Positions 17,716-26,360 of a DNA stretch of 64,000 nucleotides are shown piece by piece (the first letter of the stretch is position 1; each line of letters opens with the position of its first letter). The stretch lies in assembly GCA_963753685.1 (NCBI GenBank), contig CAVWDE010000003.1:89961-153960 (forward strand). The letters are read 5' to 3'. The notes beneath the pieces are model-generated. The model was not told the DNA's origin and did no database searches. It worked only from the letters and a program-made list of their open reading frames with translations. The DNA is from DATAOG01 sp963753685 (lineage in GTDB: Bacteria > Pseudomonadota > Alphaproteobacteria > Geminicoccales > Geminicoccaceae). The position numbers and the translations under genes are program-made.

Positions 17716-18720
17716 CTATTGCGACTGCGGCTCGCTCTCGTCGACCGGCACGCGGAAGGTCCCGTCCTTGATCTCCTGGGTGCGCTCGGCGACCATGGCC
17801 TTGACCTCGCCCGGCAGCTTCTTCTCCCAGGCGTGATAGGGCGCCAGGTAGGAGCCGCCCTTGCCCATGTAGGAGAACTGTCCGAAGTCCTGCGAAGTGA
17901 AGACGCCCGCCTGGACCTGGCTCACCACCTGCTTGACCGTCGGCCACATGTCCCAGATGACGCTCGTGACCACGGTGTCGGGCGCTAGCTCGGACTGGTC
18001 GGACATGTTGCCGATCGCCGGGATGCCACGTTCGGCCGCCGCCTCGATGACGCCGAAGCGCTCGGCGTAGATCACGTCCACCCCGGCCTCGATCTCAGCG
18101 ATCGCCGCTTCCTTGGCCTTGGGCGGATCGAAGAACGAACCGATGAACGAGAACTTGCACCTGACCGCCTCGTTGACCTCCTTGGCGCCCGCACAGAAGG
18201 CGTTGGCCAGGCGGTTGACTTCGGGGATCGGCATCGCGGCGACCACGCCCACGACCTTCGACCTGGTGAGCTTGCCGGCGATCATGCCCGCCAGGTAAGC
18301 GGGCTCGTGGATCCAGTTGTCGAACACCGCGAAGTTGGGCTCCGCCGGCCCGATGCCTGAGCCGAACGCGAACGCCACCTTGGGATAGTCGCGCGCCACG
18401 TTGCGGGTGATGCGCTCGGTGCCGAAGGCGTCGCCCATGATCAGGCCGTTGCCCTGCTCGGCATATTCGCGCACCACGCGGGCGAAGTCGGCGGCGGAGA
18501 CACTCTCGGACCAGGTGTACTGGATGCCGAGCTCTTCCTTCGCCTTGAGCAGTGCCACATGGATCTGGTTGACCCAGGGCTCCTCGATCGGCGTCTCGAA
18601 CACCGCCGCAACCTTGAGTGGTTCCGCGCCGACCGCGACGCCGCTGACGGCCGTGGCACCCACGGCGACCACCGCCGCCACGAGGAATGCCGGCCACTTC
18701 CCCCCGCTACGAACTGTCAT
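17716..18720 (-). CDS. BMP-family ABC transporter substrate-binding protein
   Basis: A 334-residue periplasmic binding protein of the Bmp/PnrA family. A signal peptide spans about residues 1-31 (hydrophobic core, VAVGA end). The mature start PLKVAAVFETPIEEPWVNQIH, shortened as VAAVFETPIEEPWVNQ, and FDNWIHEPAYLAGMIAGK are typical. A strong GGAGG lies 8 nt before the ATG. The family binds purine or pyrimidine nucleosides and related compounds. The neighbouring cytosine deaminase supports a nucleobase or nucleoside ligand, which is inference. Confidence 0.9.
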   Translation of the reverse strand: MTVRSGGKWPAFLVAAVVAVGATAVSGVAVGAEPLKVAAVFETPIEEPWVNQIHVALLKAKEELGIQYTWSESVSAADFARVVREYAEQGNGLIMGDAFGTERITRNVARDYPKVAFAFGSGIGPAEPNFAVFDNWIHEPAYLAGMIAGKLTRSKVVGVVAAMPIPEVNRLANAFCAGAKEVNEAVRCKFSFIGSFFDPPKAKEAAIAEIEAGVDVIYAERFGVIEAAAERGIPAIGNMSDQSELAPDTVVTSVIWDMWPTVKQVVSQVQAGVFTSQDFGQFSYMGKGGSYLAPYHAWEKKLPGEVKAMVAERTQEIKDGTFRVPVDESEPQSQ

Positions 18721-18837
18721 GCCGTCGTCCTCCGCTCGCGTCTTTGATGATGGGCAAAGCCATGCATCCGTCGTCTCCGGAATACCGGGCCGCCCACAGT
18801 GACCGCAACTCTGCCCGGGTCCGTCGGACGCCGGTCG

Positions 18838-19302
18838 TCAGCCCTCTTCGGCGATGTCCTCGTTCCAGAGCTCCGGCCGTTCCCGGATGAAACGGCTCAT
18901 CAGCTCGATGCAGGCCGGATCGTTCAGCAGCGCGACCTCGACCCCGCGCCCGGCGAGGAAATCGCAGTTGCCTTCGAAATTCTCCCGCTCGCCCACGACC
19001 ACCCGCGGGATGCCGAATTGCAGGATCGTGCCGGTGCACATCATGCACGGGCTGAGCGTCGTATAGAGCACGGTGCCGCGGTAATGCGGCCGGCGGCCGG
19101 CGCGGCGCAGGCAGTCCATCTCGCCATGCGCGATCGGGTCGCCCTCCTGGACTCGCCGGTTATGGCCGCGCGCCAGCAGGCGGGCGTCCAGGGCCAGCAC
19201 CGACCCAACCGGCACCCCGCCTTCGTCGTAGCCGGCTTGCGCCTCTTCGAGCGCCAGGCGCATGAACCGGTGGTCGTCTCCGGTGGGTGCGACGAACGGC
19301 AT
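18838..19302 (-). CDS. Cytosine deaminase, yeast FCY1-like
   Basis: A 154-residue zinc deaminase. Zinc ligands and the catalytic glutamate are in AHGEMDC (His-x-Glu) and SPCMMC (two Cys). Several stretches match the yeast FCY1 cytosine deaminase family rather than TadA or GuaD: GYDEGGVPVGS, YTTLSPCMMCTG, GIPRVVVGE and the C-terminal FIRERPELWNEDI. It should convert cytosine to uracil, with possible activity on related pyrimidines. The ATG at 19300-19302 matches the family N-terminus. It lies just upstream of the BMP transporter genes, 117 nt from the binding-protein start and on the same strand, and divergent from an amidase gene. Confidence 0.85.
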   Translation of the reverse strand: MPFVAPTGDDHRFMRLALEEAQAGYDEGGVPVGSVLALDARLLARGHNRRVQEGDPIAHGEMDCLRRAGRRPHYRGTVLYTTLSPCMMCTGTILQFGIPRVVVGERENFEGNCDFLAGRGVEVALLNDPACIELMSRFIRERPELWNEDIAEEG

Positions 19303-19436
19303 CCAGGCCTCCGGTGCTGCGCATTCAGCAGTTTGCGACTGTACCAGGCTTCGGGGACGAGGCAATTCCCGAGTGGCTTCCGCCGGCTCTGACCATGCCC
19401 TAGTCTTTTGACCGTGGTCTGGGCGCAGAGGCGACG

Positions 19437-21098
19437 ATGAGCGACCGCGACATCACGATCGAGACCATCGAGGCGGCCGAGAAGCTCGTGGGGGTGACCT
19501 ACACGCTCGCCGAGCGCCGGCTGATGCTCGACAATCTCGAGGGTCAGATCGAAGCCGCGCGGGCTCGGCGTGCGCTGGTGTTCGACAACGACGTGCCGAT
19601 GGCGTCCAGATTCGACCCGCGCCTGCCCGGTTTTTCGGGGCCGCCGCCGCAAAAGCCGCTGCGGCCGTCGAACCGCGACCCGGGGCCGCTGCCCGAGAGC
19701 GACGAGGACATCGCCTTCGCGCCGGTGACGCGGCTCTCGCAGTGGCTCGCGCGCGGGGAGCTTACCAGTCGGCGGCTGACCGAGATCTATCTCGCCCGCA
19801 TCGAAGACTATGGCGATCGGCTGGAGTGCTTCGTCACCGTGACGCGCGAGCTCGCCCAGGCGCAGGCGGACGCGGCGGACGCGCTGCTGCGGGCGGGGAC
19901 GCATCTCGGTCCGTTGCACGGCATCCCCTACGGCCTGAAGGATCTGTTCGACACGCACGGCATCCGCACCAGCTGGGGTGCGGTGCCCTATAAGGACCGC
20001 GTGCCTGACCGTGACGCCCGCATCGTCGCACTGTTGCGCCGCGCCGGCGCCGTCCTGCTCGGCAAGACCACGCTCGGCGCGCTCGCCTACGGCGACATCT
20101 GGTTCGGGGGCAAGACCCGCAATCCCTGGAATCTGAACGAGGGCTCGAGCGGCTCGAGCGCGGGCTCGGCCGCGGCGACCGCCGCGGGCCTGTGCGGTTT
20201 CGCGATCGGGACCGAGACGCTGGGCTCGATCACCTCGCCCTCGCAGCGCTGCGGGACCACGGGCCTCAGGCCCACCTTCGGGCGGGTCAGCCGGGCGGGC
20301 GCCATGGCGCTCTGCTGGTCGCTCGACAAGATCGGGCCGATCTGCCGCTCGGTCGAGGACTGCGCGCTGGTGCTGGCTGCGATCAACGGCGGCGACCCGG
20401 CCGACCGCAGCTCGATCGACGCGCCCTTCAACTTCGACGCCCGCGCGGGGATCGAGGGCGTACGCCTCGGCTGGCTGCCGGCGGCGTTCGAGGAGGACGG
20501 CGTCACCGAGGTCGACCGTGCGGGGCTGACGGCGGCGCGGCGGCTCGGGGTCGAGCTGGTCGAGCTGCGCCTGCCGGACCTGCCCTACGGCTCGCTGATG
20601 GGCGTGCTTTACGCCGAGGCTGCGGCCGCGTTCGAGGAGCTGACGCTCACCGACCGCGACGACCAGCTGGTCTGGCAGGCCAAGGGCGCCTGGCCCAACG
20701 CCTTCCGCAAGGCACGCTTCTTATCCGCGGTCGACCACGTCCAGCTCGACCGGCTGCGCTACCGCGTGATGGCGGCGGTCGGCGCGCTGTTCGAGCGGGT
20801 CGACGCGCTGATCGGGCCATTCATGACCGGGCCGATGCTGGTCGCGAGCAACTTCACCGGCCATCCCTGCCTGCATCTGCGCGCGGGTTTCCTCGAACAG
20901 GCGACGCGCTCGGACCCGTCGCTCGCGGACGCCAGGCTCAAGATCGACGAGGCGGCCGAGGAGGCGGCGCGCTTCGAGGTGCCGCAGGGGATCTCGCTCT
21001 GGGCCGGGCTGTTCGACGAGGGCCGGCTCTGCAACCTCGGCATGGCGCTGGAGGCGGAGCTCGGGGTCGCCCATCGGCGGCCGAGCTTTGCGAAGTAA
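19437..21098 (+). CDS. Amidase (amidase signature family)
   Basis: A 553-residue amidase-signature hydrolase. The Ser-cisSer-Lys triad is visible: Lys in HGIPYGLKDLFDT, the cis-Ser region in EGSSGSSAGSAAA, and the nucleophile region in ETLGSITSPSQR. A non-conserved N-terminal extension of about 100 residues (TIEAAEKLVGVTYT) precedes the catalytic domain, as in many soil-bacterial relatives. The substrate cannot be told from sequence. It starts 134 nt from the divergent cytosine deaminase, so a role in later steps of a nitrogen-compound pathway is possible. Confidence 0.88.
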   Translation: MSDRDITIETIEAAEKLVGVTYTLAERRLMLDNLEGQIEAARARRALVFDNDVPMASRFDPRLPGFSGPPPQKPLRPSNRDPGPLPESDEDIAFAPVTRLSQWLARGELTSRRLTEIYLARIEDYGDRLECFVTVTRELAQAQADAADALLRAGTHLGPLHGIPYGLKDLFDTHGIRTSWGAVPYKDRVPDRDARIVALLRRAGAVLLGKTTLGALAYGDIWFGGKTRNPWNLNEGSSGSSAGSAAATAAGLCGFAIGTETLGSITSPSQRCGTTGLRPTFGRVSRAGAMALCWSLDKIGPICRSVEDCALVLAAINGGDPADRSSIDAPFNFDARAGIEGVRLGWLPAAFEEDGVTEVDRAGLTAARRLGVELVELRLPDLPYGSLMGVLYAEAAAAFEELTLTDRDDQLVWQAKGAWPNAFRKARFLSAVDHVQLDRLRYRVMAAVGALFERVDALIGPFMTGPMLVASNFTGHPCLHLRAGFLEQATRSDPSLADARLKIDEAAEEAARFEVPQGISLWAGLFDEGRLCNLGMALEAELGVAHRRPSFAK

Positions 21099-21278
21099 GG
21101 AGCAGCCGCCCTGGATCTCGTGCACCGGCGCGTTCGCTCGATTCCCTGTCGTTGCCGGGCTTGACACGGCGATCCAGGCGCAAGGCGCGCCGGACCCCGG
21201 ACAATGGATCCTCGGATCAGGTCCACGCCGGTCCGGTTAACTTTTCATCAACCATTGAGTGGTCATGCCCTCCGTGTC

Positions 21279-21351
21279 TGGTCCATGCGACCATGGGAAT
21301 CCCGGCTGGCGAAGATCGTTGGAGCGCAGATTCCCACGATCGCATGGACCA
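21279..21351. repeat. Imperfect inverted repeat, 23-bp arms
   Basis: The left arm is 21279-21301 and begins TGGTCCATGCGACC. The right arm is 21329-21351 and ends TCGCATGGACCA. The arms pair over 21 of 23 bases with a 27-nt spacer, giving a stable hairpin in RNA. No U-run follows on either strand, so it is not a standard terminator. The short frame MRPWESRLAKIVGAQ... lies across it. Confidence 0.6.
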
Positions 21352-21378
21352 TCTGGAGTAAGCACTAGGCCCCAATCG

Positions 21379-21393
21379 TTAACCGGCGGTTAA
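21379..21393. promoter_or_regulatory. Candidate CtrA-type binding site
   Basis: TTAACCGGCGGTTAA is a perfect TTAA-N7-TTAA, the consensus spacing for the alphaproteobacterial cell-cycle regulator CtrA. A second TTAAC word followed by TCATCAACCAT lies at 21237-21254. No annotated gene starts nearby, since both flanking genes end here, so its target is unclear. Confidence 0.35.
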
Positions 21394-21563
21394 TTTGAGC
21401 GGATCGCCCAGCGCAATTCTGCGAGCGACATCCCCATACGACGTCGGTGTCGACTGAGCCGCCCTGACGCTGTTGTGTGCGGATCACGCACGCCCTCCCG
21501 ACCTGCACGGCCGTGGATCAAGTCCTGGCGTGACAACGAGAATCTCCCATCGACATCAATTCC

Positions 21564-22580
21564 CTAGATGCCCGGCCCCCGCAGGTGACAGGCGACCTGA
21601 TGATCCGGCCCGACCTTGCGCAACGGTGGCGTTGTGGTGCGGCAGATGTCCTTGGCGATCGGGCAGCGGGTGTGGAAGGCGCAGCCGGGCGGCGGATCGA
21701 CCGGGCTCGGCACGTCTCCGCGCAGGATCGCGCGCACGCGTTTGGTGCCCGGGCGCGGGATCGGGATCGCGGCCAGCAGCGCCTCGGTGTAGGGGTGCAA
21801 AGGTGCTGCGAACAGCGTGCGCTTGGCCGCCAGCTCGACGACCTTGCCGAGGTACATGACCGCGATCCGGTGCGAGATGTGCTCGACCACCGCGAGGTCG
21901 TGGGAGATGAACAGATAGGCAAGGTTGGAGCCCCGCTGCAGGTCGCTGAGCAGGTTGATCACCTGCGCCTGCACCGACACATCGAGCGCCGACACCGGCT
22001 CGTCCGCGACGATCACCGAGGGCTCCAGCGCCAGCGCCCGCGCGATCCCGAGCCGCTGGCGCTGGCCGCCCGAGAGCTGGTGGGGATAGCGCCGCATCTG
22101 CTCGGGGCGCAGGCCCACCCGCTCGAACATCTTTGCGACCAGCGCCTCTCTGGAGCGCCCGGCCCCGAGCTTGTGGATCTCCAGCGGTTCGGCCACGATC
22201 CGGCCGCATCGCATGCGCGGGTTGAGCGAGGAGAACGGGTCCTGGAACACCATCTGGATGTCGCGCCGCCGCGCCCGCAGCTCGGCGTCGGATGCGGTTG
22301 TGATGTCCCGGCCATGGAGCAGGATGCGCCCGCCGTCGGGCTTCAGGAGCCGCAGGACGGTCTTGGCGACCGTGGTCTTGCCGCAGCCGCTCTCGCCGAC
22401 CACGCCCAGCGTCTCGCCGGGGCGGATCGCGAAGCTGACGCCGTTGACGGCGTAGACCTGGCCCCGGCCGCGCCCGAACAGGCCGTGGCGCACTGGGAAC
22501 CGCTTTACGAGGTCGAGGACTTCGAGCACCGGCCGCGCCGGGGCCGCCGGCGCCGCGGTCACGGTCGGCCGCTCAGACAT
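21564..22580 (-). CDS. Oligopeptide/dipeptide ABC transporter ATP-binding protein, OppF/DppF type
   Basis: A 338-residue ATPase. Walker A is GESGCGKTT, signature LSGGQRQRLGIARAL, Walker B VIVADEPVSALDVS, H-loop FISHDLAVVEH. The C-terminal oligo/dipeptide extension has the Cys-rich GCAFHTRCPIAKDIC, which in this family can hold an iron-sulfur cluster or zinc. The ATG at 22578-22580 overlaps the upstream ATPase stop by 8 nt. It works with the OppD-type ATPase and the permeases encoded on the other strand at 25419-27196. Confidence 0.92.
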   Translation of the reverse strand: MSERPTVTAAPAAPARPVLEVLDLVKRFPVRHGLFGRGRGQVYAVNGVSFAIRPGETLGVVGESGCGKTTVAKTVLRLLKPDGGRILLHGRDITTASDAELRARRRDIQMVFQDPFSSLNPRMRCGRIVAEPLEIHKLGAGRSREALVAKMFERVGLRPEQMRRYPHQLSGGQRQRLGIARALALEPSVIVADEPVSALDVSVQAQVINLLSDLQRGSNLAYLFISHDLAVVEHISHRIAVMYLGKVVELAAKRTLFAAPLHPYTEALLAAIPIPRPGTKRVRAILRGDVPSPVDPPPGCAFHTRCPIAKDICRTTTPPLRKVGPDHQVACHLRGPGI

Positions 22581-23679
22581 GCGCCGCCGCCAGCGCCGCG
22601 CTCTCCCAGCAGGCCGCTGCATGGCCGGGGCGCTTCACTTCCAGCGGTGGGGCTTGGTGGCGGCAGCGGTCGGTGGCGAGGCGGCAGCGGGGCGCGAAGG
22701 CGCAGCCGGCGGCTTCCTCGCGCATCGACGGCACCGTGCCCGGGATCTCCTGCAGCCGGCGGCCTTCGGCGCCGGCCTCCAGCGACGAGTAGAGGCGCGG
22801 CACTGAGCCGAGCAGCCCGAAGGTGTAAGGGTGCAGCGGGCGGGTGAACAGCTCCTCGACCGCGCCGCGCTCGACCACTTGGCCCGCGTACATCACGACC
22901 ACCCGCTGAGCCATCTCGGCGACCACGCCCATGTCGTGAGTGATCAGGATGATCGAGGCGCCGACCCGCTCCTTGAGCTCGTCCATCAGGTTCAGGATCT
23001 GCGCCTGGATGGTCACATCCAGCGCCGTGGTCGGCTCGTCGGCGATCAGGAGCCGCGGGTTACAGGCCATGGCCATCGCGATCATCACCCGCTGGCGCAG
23101 CCCGCCGGACAGCTGGAACGGGTACTGCCGCGCGCGCCGCGCCGGCTCGGGCACGCGTACCAGCTCGAGCGCGCGGACCGCGGCGTCCAGCGCCGCTTTC
23201 CGGGGCAGACCCTGATGGATCTCGATCGTCTCGGCGATCTGGCGGCCGACGGTCATGACCGGGTCGAGCGAGGTCATTGGCTCCTGGAAGATCATCGAGA
23301 TCGCGTTGCCACGGATCCGGCGGAGCTCCGGCTCGGACAGCCTCAGCAGGTCGCGCCCCCCGAACCAGATGTGGCCCGCCTCGATGCGCGCCGGCGGCGA
23401 GGCCAGCAGGCGCTGGATCGAGAGCGCCGTGACGCTCTTGCCGCTGCCCGATTCGCCGACCACCGCCAGCGTCTCCCCCCGGCGGACCTCGAACGAGACG
23501 CCGTTGACCGCGTGCACCACGCCCTCGGCGGTATCGAAGCGCACGCGCAGGCCTTCGACCCTGAGCACGACCTCGTCCGGCTGGCTCTCGGCGCCCGGGC
23601 TGGCGGTCTCCTCGATCAGGCTAATCGTGGCGCTCCCCGCTGACTGAACCCTTGCAGTGCAGCACAGTTGACTGAGCAT
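22573..23679 (-). CDS. Oligopeptide/dipeptide ABC transporter ATP-binding protein, OppD/DppD type
   Basis: A 368-residue ATPase as drawn. Walker A is GESGSGKSV, signature LSGGLRQRVMIAMAM, Walker B LLIADEPTTALDVT, and the C-terminal GCAFAPRCRLATDRC is the family Cys motif. The start is doubtful. The only ATG is at 23677-23679, which lies inside the best promoter for the divergent binding-protein gene, and the first conserved residues begin near position 35. A GTG at codon 38, just before LRVEGLRV, or another weak codon may be the real start. Confidence 0.9.
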   Translation of the reverse strand: MLSQLCCTARVQSAGSATISLIEETASPGAESQPDEVVLRVEGLRVRFDTAEGVVHAVNGVSFEVRRGETLAVVGESGSGKSVTALSIQRLLASPPARIEAGHIWFGGRDLLRLSEPELRRIRGNAISMIFQEPMTSLDPVMTVGRQIAETIEIHQGLPRKAALDAAVRALELVRVPEPARRARQYPFQLSGGLRQRVMIAMAMACNPRLLIADEPTTALDVTIQAQILNLMDELKERVGASIILITHDMGVVAEMAQRVVVMYAGQVVERGAVEELFTRPLHPYTFGLLGSVPRLYSSLEAGAEGRRLQEIPGTVPSMREEAAGCAFAPRCRLATDRCRHQAPPLEVKRPGHAAACWESAALAAAHV

Positions 23680-23695
23680 AACGCTCGACTAAGGT
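23668..23695 (+). promoter_or_regulatory. Candidate promoter of the binding-protein/permease unit
   Basis: TTGACT (23668-23673), a 16-nt spacer and TAAGGT (23690-23695) are a fair match to a sigma-70 promoter. It would start RNA about 30 nt before the binding-protein ATG at 23733. It lies in the short divergent region shared with the two ATPase genes. Confidence 0.35.
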
Positions 23696-23732
23696 GAATC
23701 AACGGTGGCATCGGGCAAACGAGGGCAATCCC

Positions 23733-25295
23733 ATGAAGCGCAGGGAGTTCTTGCAAAGTTCCAGCGCCTTGACCGGCGGCGCGATCCTGGGTGCGGTGCT
23801 CGGCGCGGGGCTTGCTCCCTATCCTGTTGCGGCGCAGGACGACCAGCCGGTGCGCGGCGGGACGCTGATCTGGGGGCATTCGGAGACCACCCAGAACCTC
23901 GACATCCACCAGACCGGGACCGCATCCACCCTCCGGCTCCTGCAGAACGTGCACGACTCGATCGTCACGGTCGACCATAAGTTCACCGTGATTCCCAATC
24001 TCGCCGAGAGCTTCCAAGTCAGCGACGACGGCTTGACCTACACCTTCAAGTTGCGCTCGGACGTGAAGTTCCACGACGGCAAGCCGATGACCTCGGCCGA
24101 CGTGAAATACTCGTTCGAGCGCTGCAAAGCCAAGGACACCGGCGCGGTCAACTTCGAGGTCTTCAACGACGTCCAGGCGATCGAGACGCCGGACGCGCAC
24201 ACCGTGATCGTCAAGCTCGGCCAGATCAACGCGCCGTTCCTCGCGCGCCTCGCCGAGATCGGGGCGGGCGTCGTGATGCCCGAGGGCTCCGGCGACGTCC
24301 AGGGCAAGATGCCGATCGGCTGCGGCCCGTTCAAGTTCGTGCACCGCGAGTTCGGCAACGAGGTGCAGCTGACCCGCTTCGACGACTACTGGCAGGGCGC
24401 GCCCTGGCTCGACGGCGTCACCAGCCATGAGGTGACCGAGCCCAGCGTCCGCCTGACCGGCCTGCGCACCGGCGAGATGCACCTGATCAACGACATCCCC
24501 CTCGACCGGGTCGACGAGCTGAAGAAGGACCCGGACTTCAAGGTCCTGACCTGGTTCCCCTTGAGCTGGGCGTTCCTGAACTTCAACCACGCTGTCAAGC
24601 CCTTCGACGACAAGCGGGTGCGCCAGGCGCTCGACCTGATGGTCGACAAGGACGTGCTGGTCCAGGGCGCGCTCTGGAACCAGGGCGTGGTCACCGCCTC
24701 GCCGAGTTTTCCCACCTCGCCCACCTACAATGCCGATCTCACGCCGCGCAAGCAGGACTTCGAGGCCGCCAAGGCGCTGCTGTCCGAGGCGGGCTTCGGG
24801 CCGGGCGAGCTCGAGTTCGTGTTCAAGGTCACGACCAATTACCCCTGGCATGTCGAGGCCACCCAGATCATGCAGGAGTGGTTCCGCCAGGGCGGCGTCA
24901 AGGTGACCACCCAGCAGCTGAACTGGGCCGACTGGTTGAGCCAGTGCTGGACCAACCGTGACTTCCAGGTCACCATGATGAACTTCTTCACCCTGTGGGA
25001 GCCGGATTTTCTCTACTATTCGCTGTGGCACTCCACGGGCGCGTTCAATTATCGCAACATCAAGGACCCGCAGATCGACCAGATGGCCGAGAGTGCAAGG
25101 CGCACGATCGACAAGGCCAAGCGCGTGCAGATCTATAAGGACATCCAAAAGCGCGTCCAGGACGAGACCCACGACGTTGTGCTCTGGTTCCGGAACGGCA
25201 CGGTCGCGGCGCAGCCGAAAGTCGGCGGGCTCGACCAGCTGGTCCATCCCAACGGCTCGAACCTGCAGTTCCGCAACGTCTGGCTCAAGGCCTAA
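23733..25295 (+). CDS. Peptide/nickel-type ABC transporter substrate-binding protein
   Basis: A 520-residue family 5 (DppA/OppA) binding protein. The N-terminus MKRREFLQSSSALTGG is a twin-arginine signal, so it is probably exported folded by Tat. Typical family segments are GGTLIWGHSETTQNLDIH, DGLTYTFKLRSDVKFHDGKP (shown as KLRSDVKFHDG) and FDDYWQGAPWLDG. GAGGG precedes the ATG by 7 nt. A 28-bp tandem duplication covers the last codons and the bases after the stop. Ligands in this family range from peptides to opines, nickel and plant compounds. The one here is unknown. Confidence 0.9.
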   Translation: MKRREFLQSSSALTGGAILGAVLGAGLAPYPVAAQDDQPVRGGTLIWGHSETTQNLDIHQTGTASTLRLLQNVHDSIVTVDHKFTVIPNLAESFQVSDDGLTYTFKLRSDVKFHDGKPMTSADVKYSFERCKAKDTGAVNFEVFNDVQAIETPDAHTVIVKLGQINAPFLARLAEIGAGVVMPEGSGDVQGKMPIGCGPFKFVHREFGNEVQLTRFDDYWQGAPWLDGVTSHEVTEPSVRLTGLRTGEMHLINDIPLDRVDELKKDPDFKVLTWFPLSWAFLNFNHAVKPFDDKRVRQALDLMVDKDVLVQGALWNQGVVTASPSFPTSPTYNADLTPRKQDFEAAKALLSEAGFGPGELEFVFKVTTNYPWHVEATQIMQEWFRQGGVKVTTQQLNWADWLSQCWTNRDFQVTMMNFFTLWEPDFLYYSLWHSTGAFNYRNIKDPQIDQMAESARRTIDKAKRVQIYKDIQKRVQDETHDVVLWFRNGTVAAQPKVGGLDQLVHPNGSNLQFRNVWLKA

Positions 25296-25324
25296 CTTCC
25301 GCAACGTCTGGCTCGAGACCTGAG
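25269..25324 (+). repeat. 28-bp tandem duplication at the end of the binding-protein gene
   Basis: TTCCGCAACGTCTGGCTC at 25269-25286 recurs at 25297-25314, a 28-nt period. The first copy encodes the last residues FRNVWL of the protein. The second follows the stop codon and would read FRNVWLET in another frame. A recent duplication that left the original stop in place is the simplest reading. Confidence 0.8.
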
Positions 25325-25418
25325 CCGCGCTTTTGATCAGGGCCGAAGGGGCAGGGCCCGCTCGCCCACCCCACTGGTCTGGCGCGCCTCGCCTTCCGGC
25401 CGGGGCCGCTGAGCCGGC

Positions 25419-26360
25419 ATGACCTACCTCGCCCGCCGCCTCGCGCTGTTCGCGCTGACGCTCCTGCTGATCTCGGTCGTCACCTTCGTGATCACCAACA
25501 TCCTGCCCGGCGACGTCGCGACCATGATCATGGGCACCCGCGGCAACCCGACCTCGATCGCCGCGCTGCGGGAGAAGCTCGGGCTCAATGATCCTCTGAT
25601 CCTGCAATACGGGCGCTGGATCGGCGGCATGCTGAGCGGCGACTGGGGGGTGAGCCTGCGCTTCAAAGAATCGATCGCGGGGCTCCTGGCCCAGAAGCTC
25701 ACGGCGAGCGCCATGATCGTCGTCATGTCGCTCTCGATCGCGCTCGTGCTCGCGATCCCGCTCGGCGTCTGGAGCGCGGTCCACCGGGACCGCTGGCAGG
25801 ACACGCTCGGCAGCGGCGCCGCGCTCGCCGGCATCAGCCTGCCCGACTTCTTCTGGGGGATCCTCTTGATCCTTCTGTTCTCGCGCGGGCTGAACCTGCT
25901 GCCGTCCTCGGGCTACGTGGCGCCGTCGGAGAACTTCTGGCTTGCGGTCCGCCACGCGCTGCTGCCCTCGATCGCGCTCGGCCTGAGCCTGATGGCGCAT
26001 CTGACGCGCATGACGCGGTCTGCGATGCTCGAGGTCATGAGCCAGGACTTCATCCGCGTCTGCCGCGCCAAGGGGCTGGGCGAAGGCGCCGTGATCTTCC
26101 GCCACGCGCTGCGCAACGCGATCTCGCCGGTCGTGACGGTCGCCGGCCTGCAGCTCGGCTATCTGTTTGGCTCGATCATCGTGATCGAGAGCCTGTTCAA
26201 TTACACCGGCATGGGCTGGCTGACCTATCAGGCGCTGCTCAACCGCGACGTGCCGCTGATCGAGGCGACCATGTTCGTGATCGCGACCGTGGTCATGCTC
26301 TCGAACCTCCTAGTCGACGTGCTCTACACGCTGCTCGACCCGCGCATTGCGCTGGAGTGA
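25419..26360 (+). CDS. Peptide-type ABC transporter permease, DppB family
   Basis: A 313-residue permease with six hydrophobic segments. The start MTYLARRLALFALTLLLIS and ILPGDVATMIMG are typical of DppB. The EAA-like loop is DFIRVCRAKGLGEGAVIFRH. It follows the binding-protein gene by 123 nt and overlaps the DppC-type gene (GTGA at 26357-26360). It builds the inner-membrane channel with that protein. Confidence 0.92.
   Translation: MTYLARRLALFALTLLLISVVTFVITNILPGDVATMIMGTRGNPTSIAALREKLGLNDPLILQYGRWIGGMLSGDWGVSLRFKESIAGLLAQKLTASAMIVVMSLSIALVLAIPLGVWSAVHRDRWQDTLGSGAALAGISLPDFFWGILLILLFSRGLNLLPSSGYVAPSENFWLAVRHALLPSIALGLSLMAHLTRMTRSAMLEVMSQDFIRVCRAKGLGEGAVIFRHALRNAISPVVTVAGLQLGYLFGSIIVIESLFNYTGMGWLTYQALLNRDVPLIEATMFVIATVVMLSNLLVDVLYTLLDPRIALE

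Larger units (their letters stand above)
21099..21563. other. Large intergenic region between convergent genes
   Basis: A 465-nt stretch between the ends of the amidase gene and of the leftward ABC ATPase gene, where only a short terminator would be expected. It holds AT-rich, promoter-like elements with TTAAC words (21237-21263 and 21379-21393), an imperfect 23-bp inverted repeat and a 27-codon open frame (21286-21369). A small gene or RNA is possible. See the separate entries. Confidence 0.5.

Noticed and set aside
23616..26105. A long leftward open frame opposite the peptide-binding protein and DppB-type permease.
   Set aside because: Same cause: it is the mirror of strongly coding DNA and has no ribosome site or domain.
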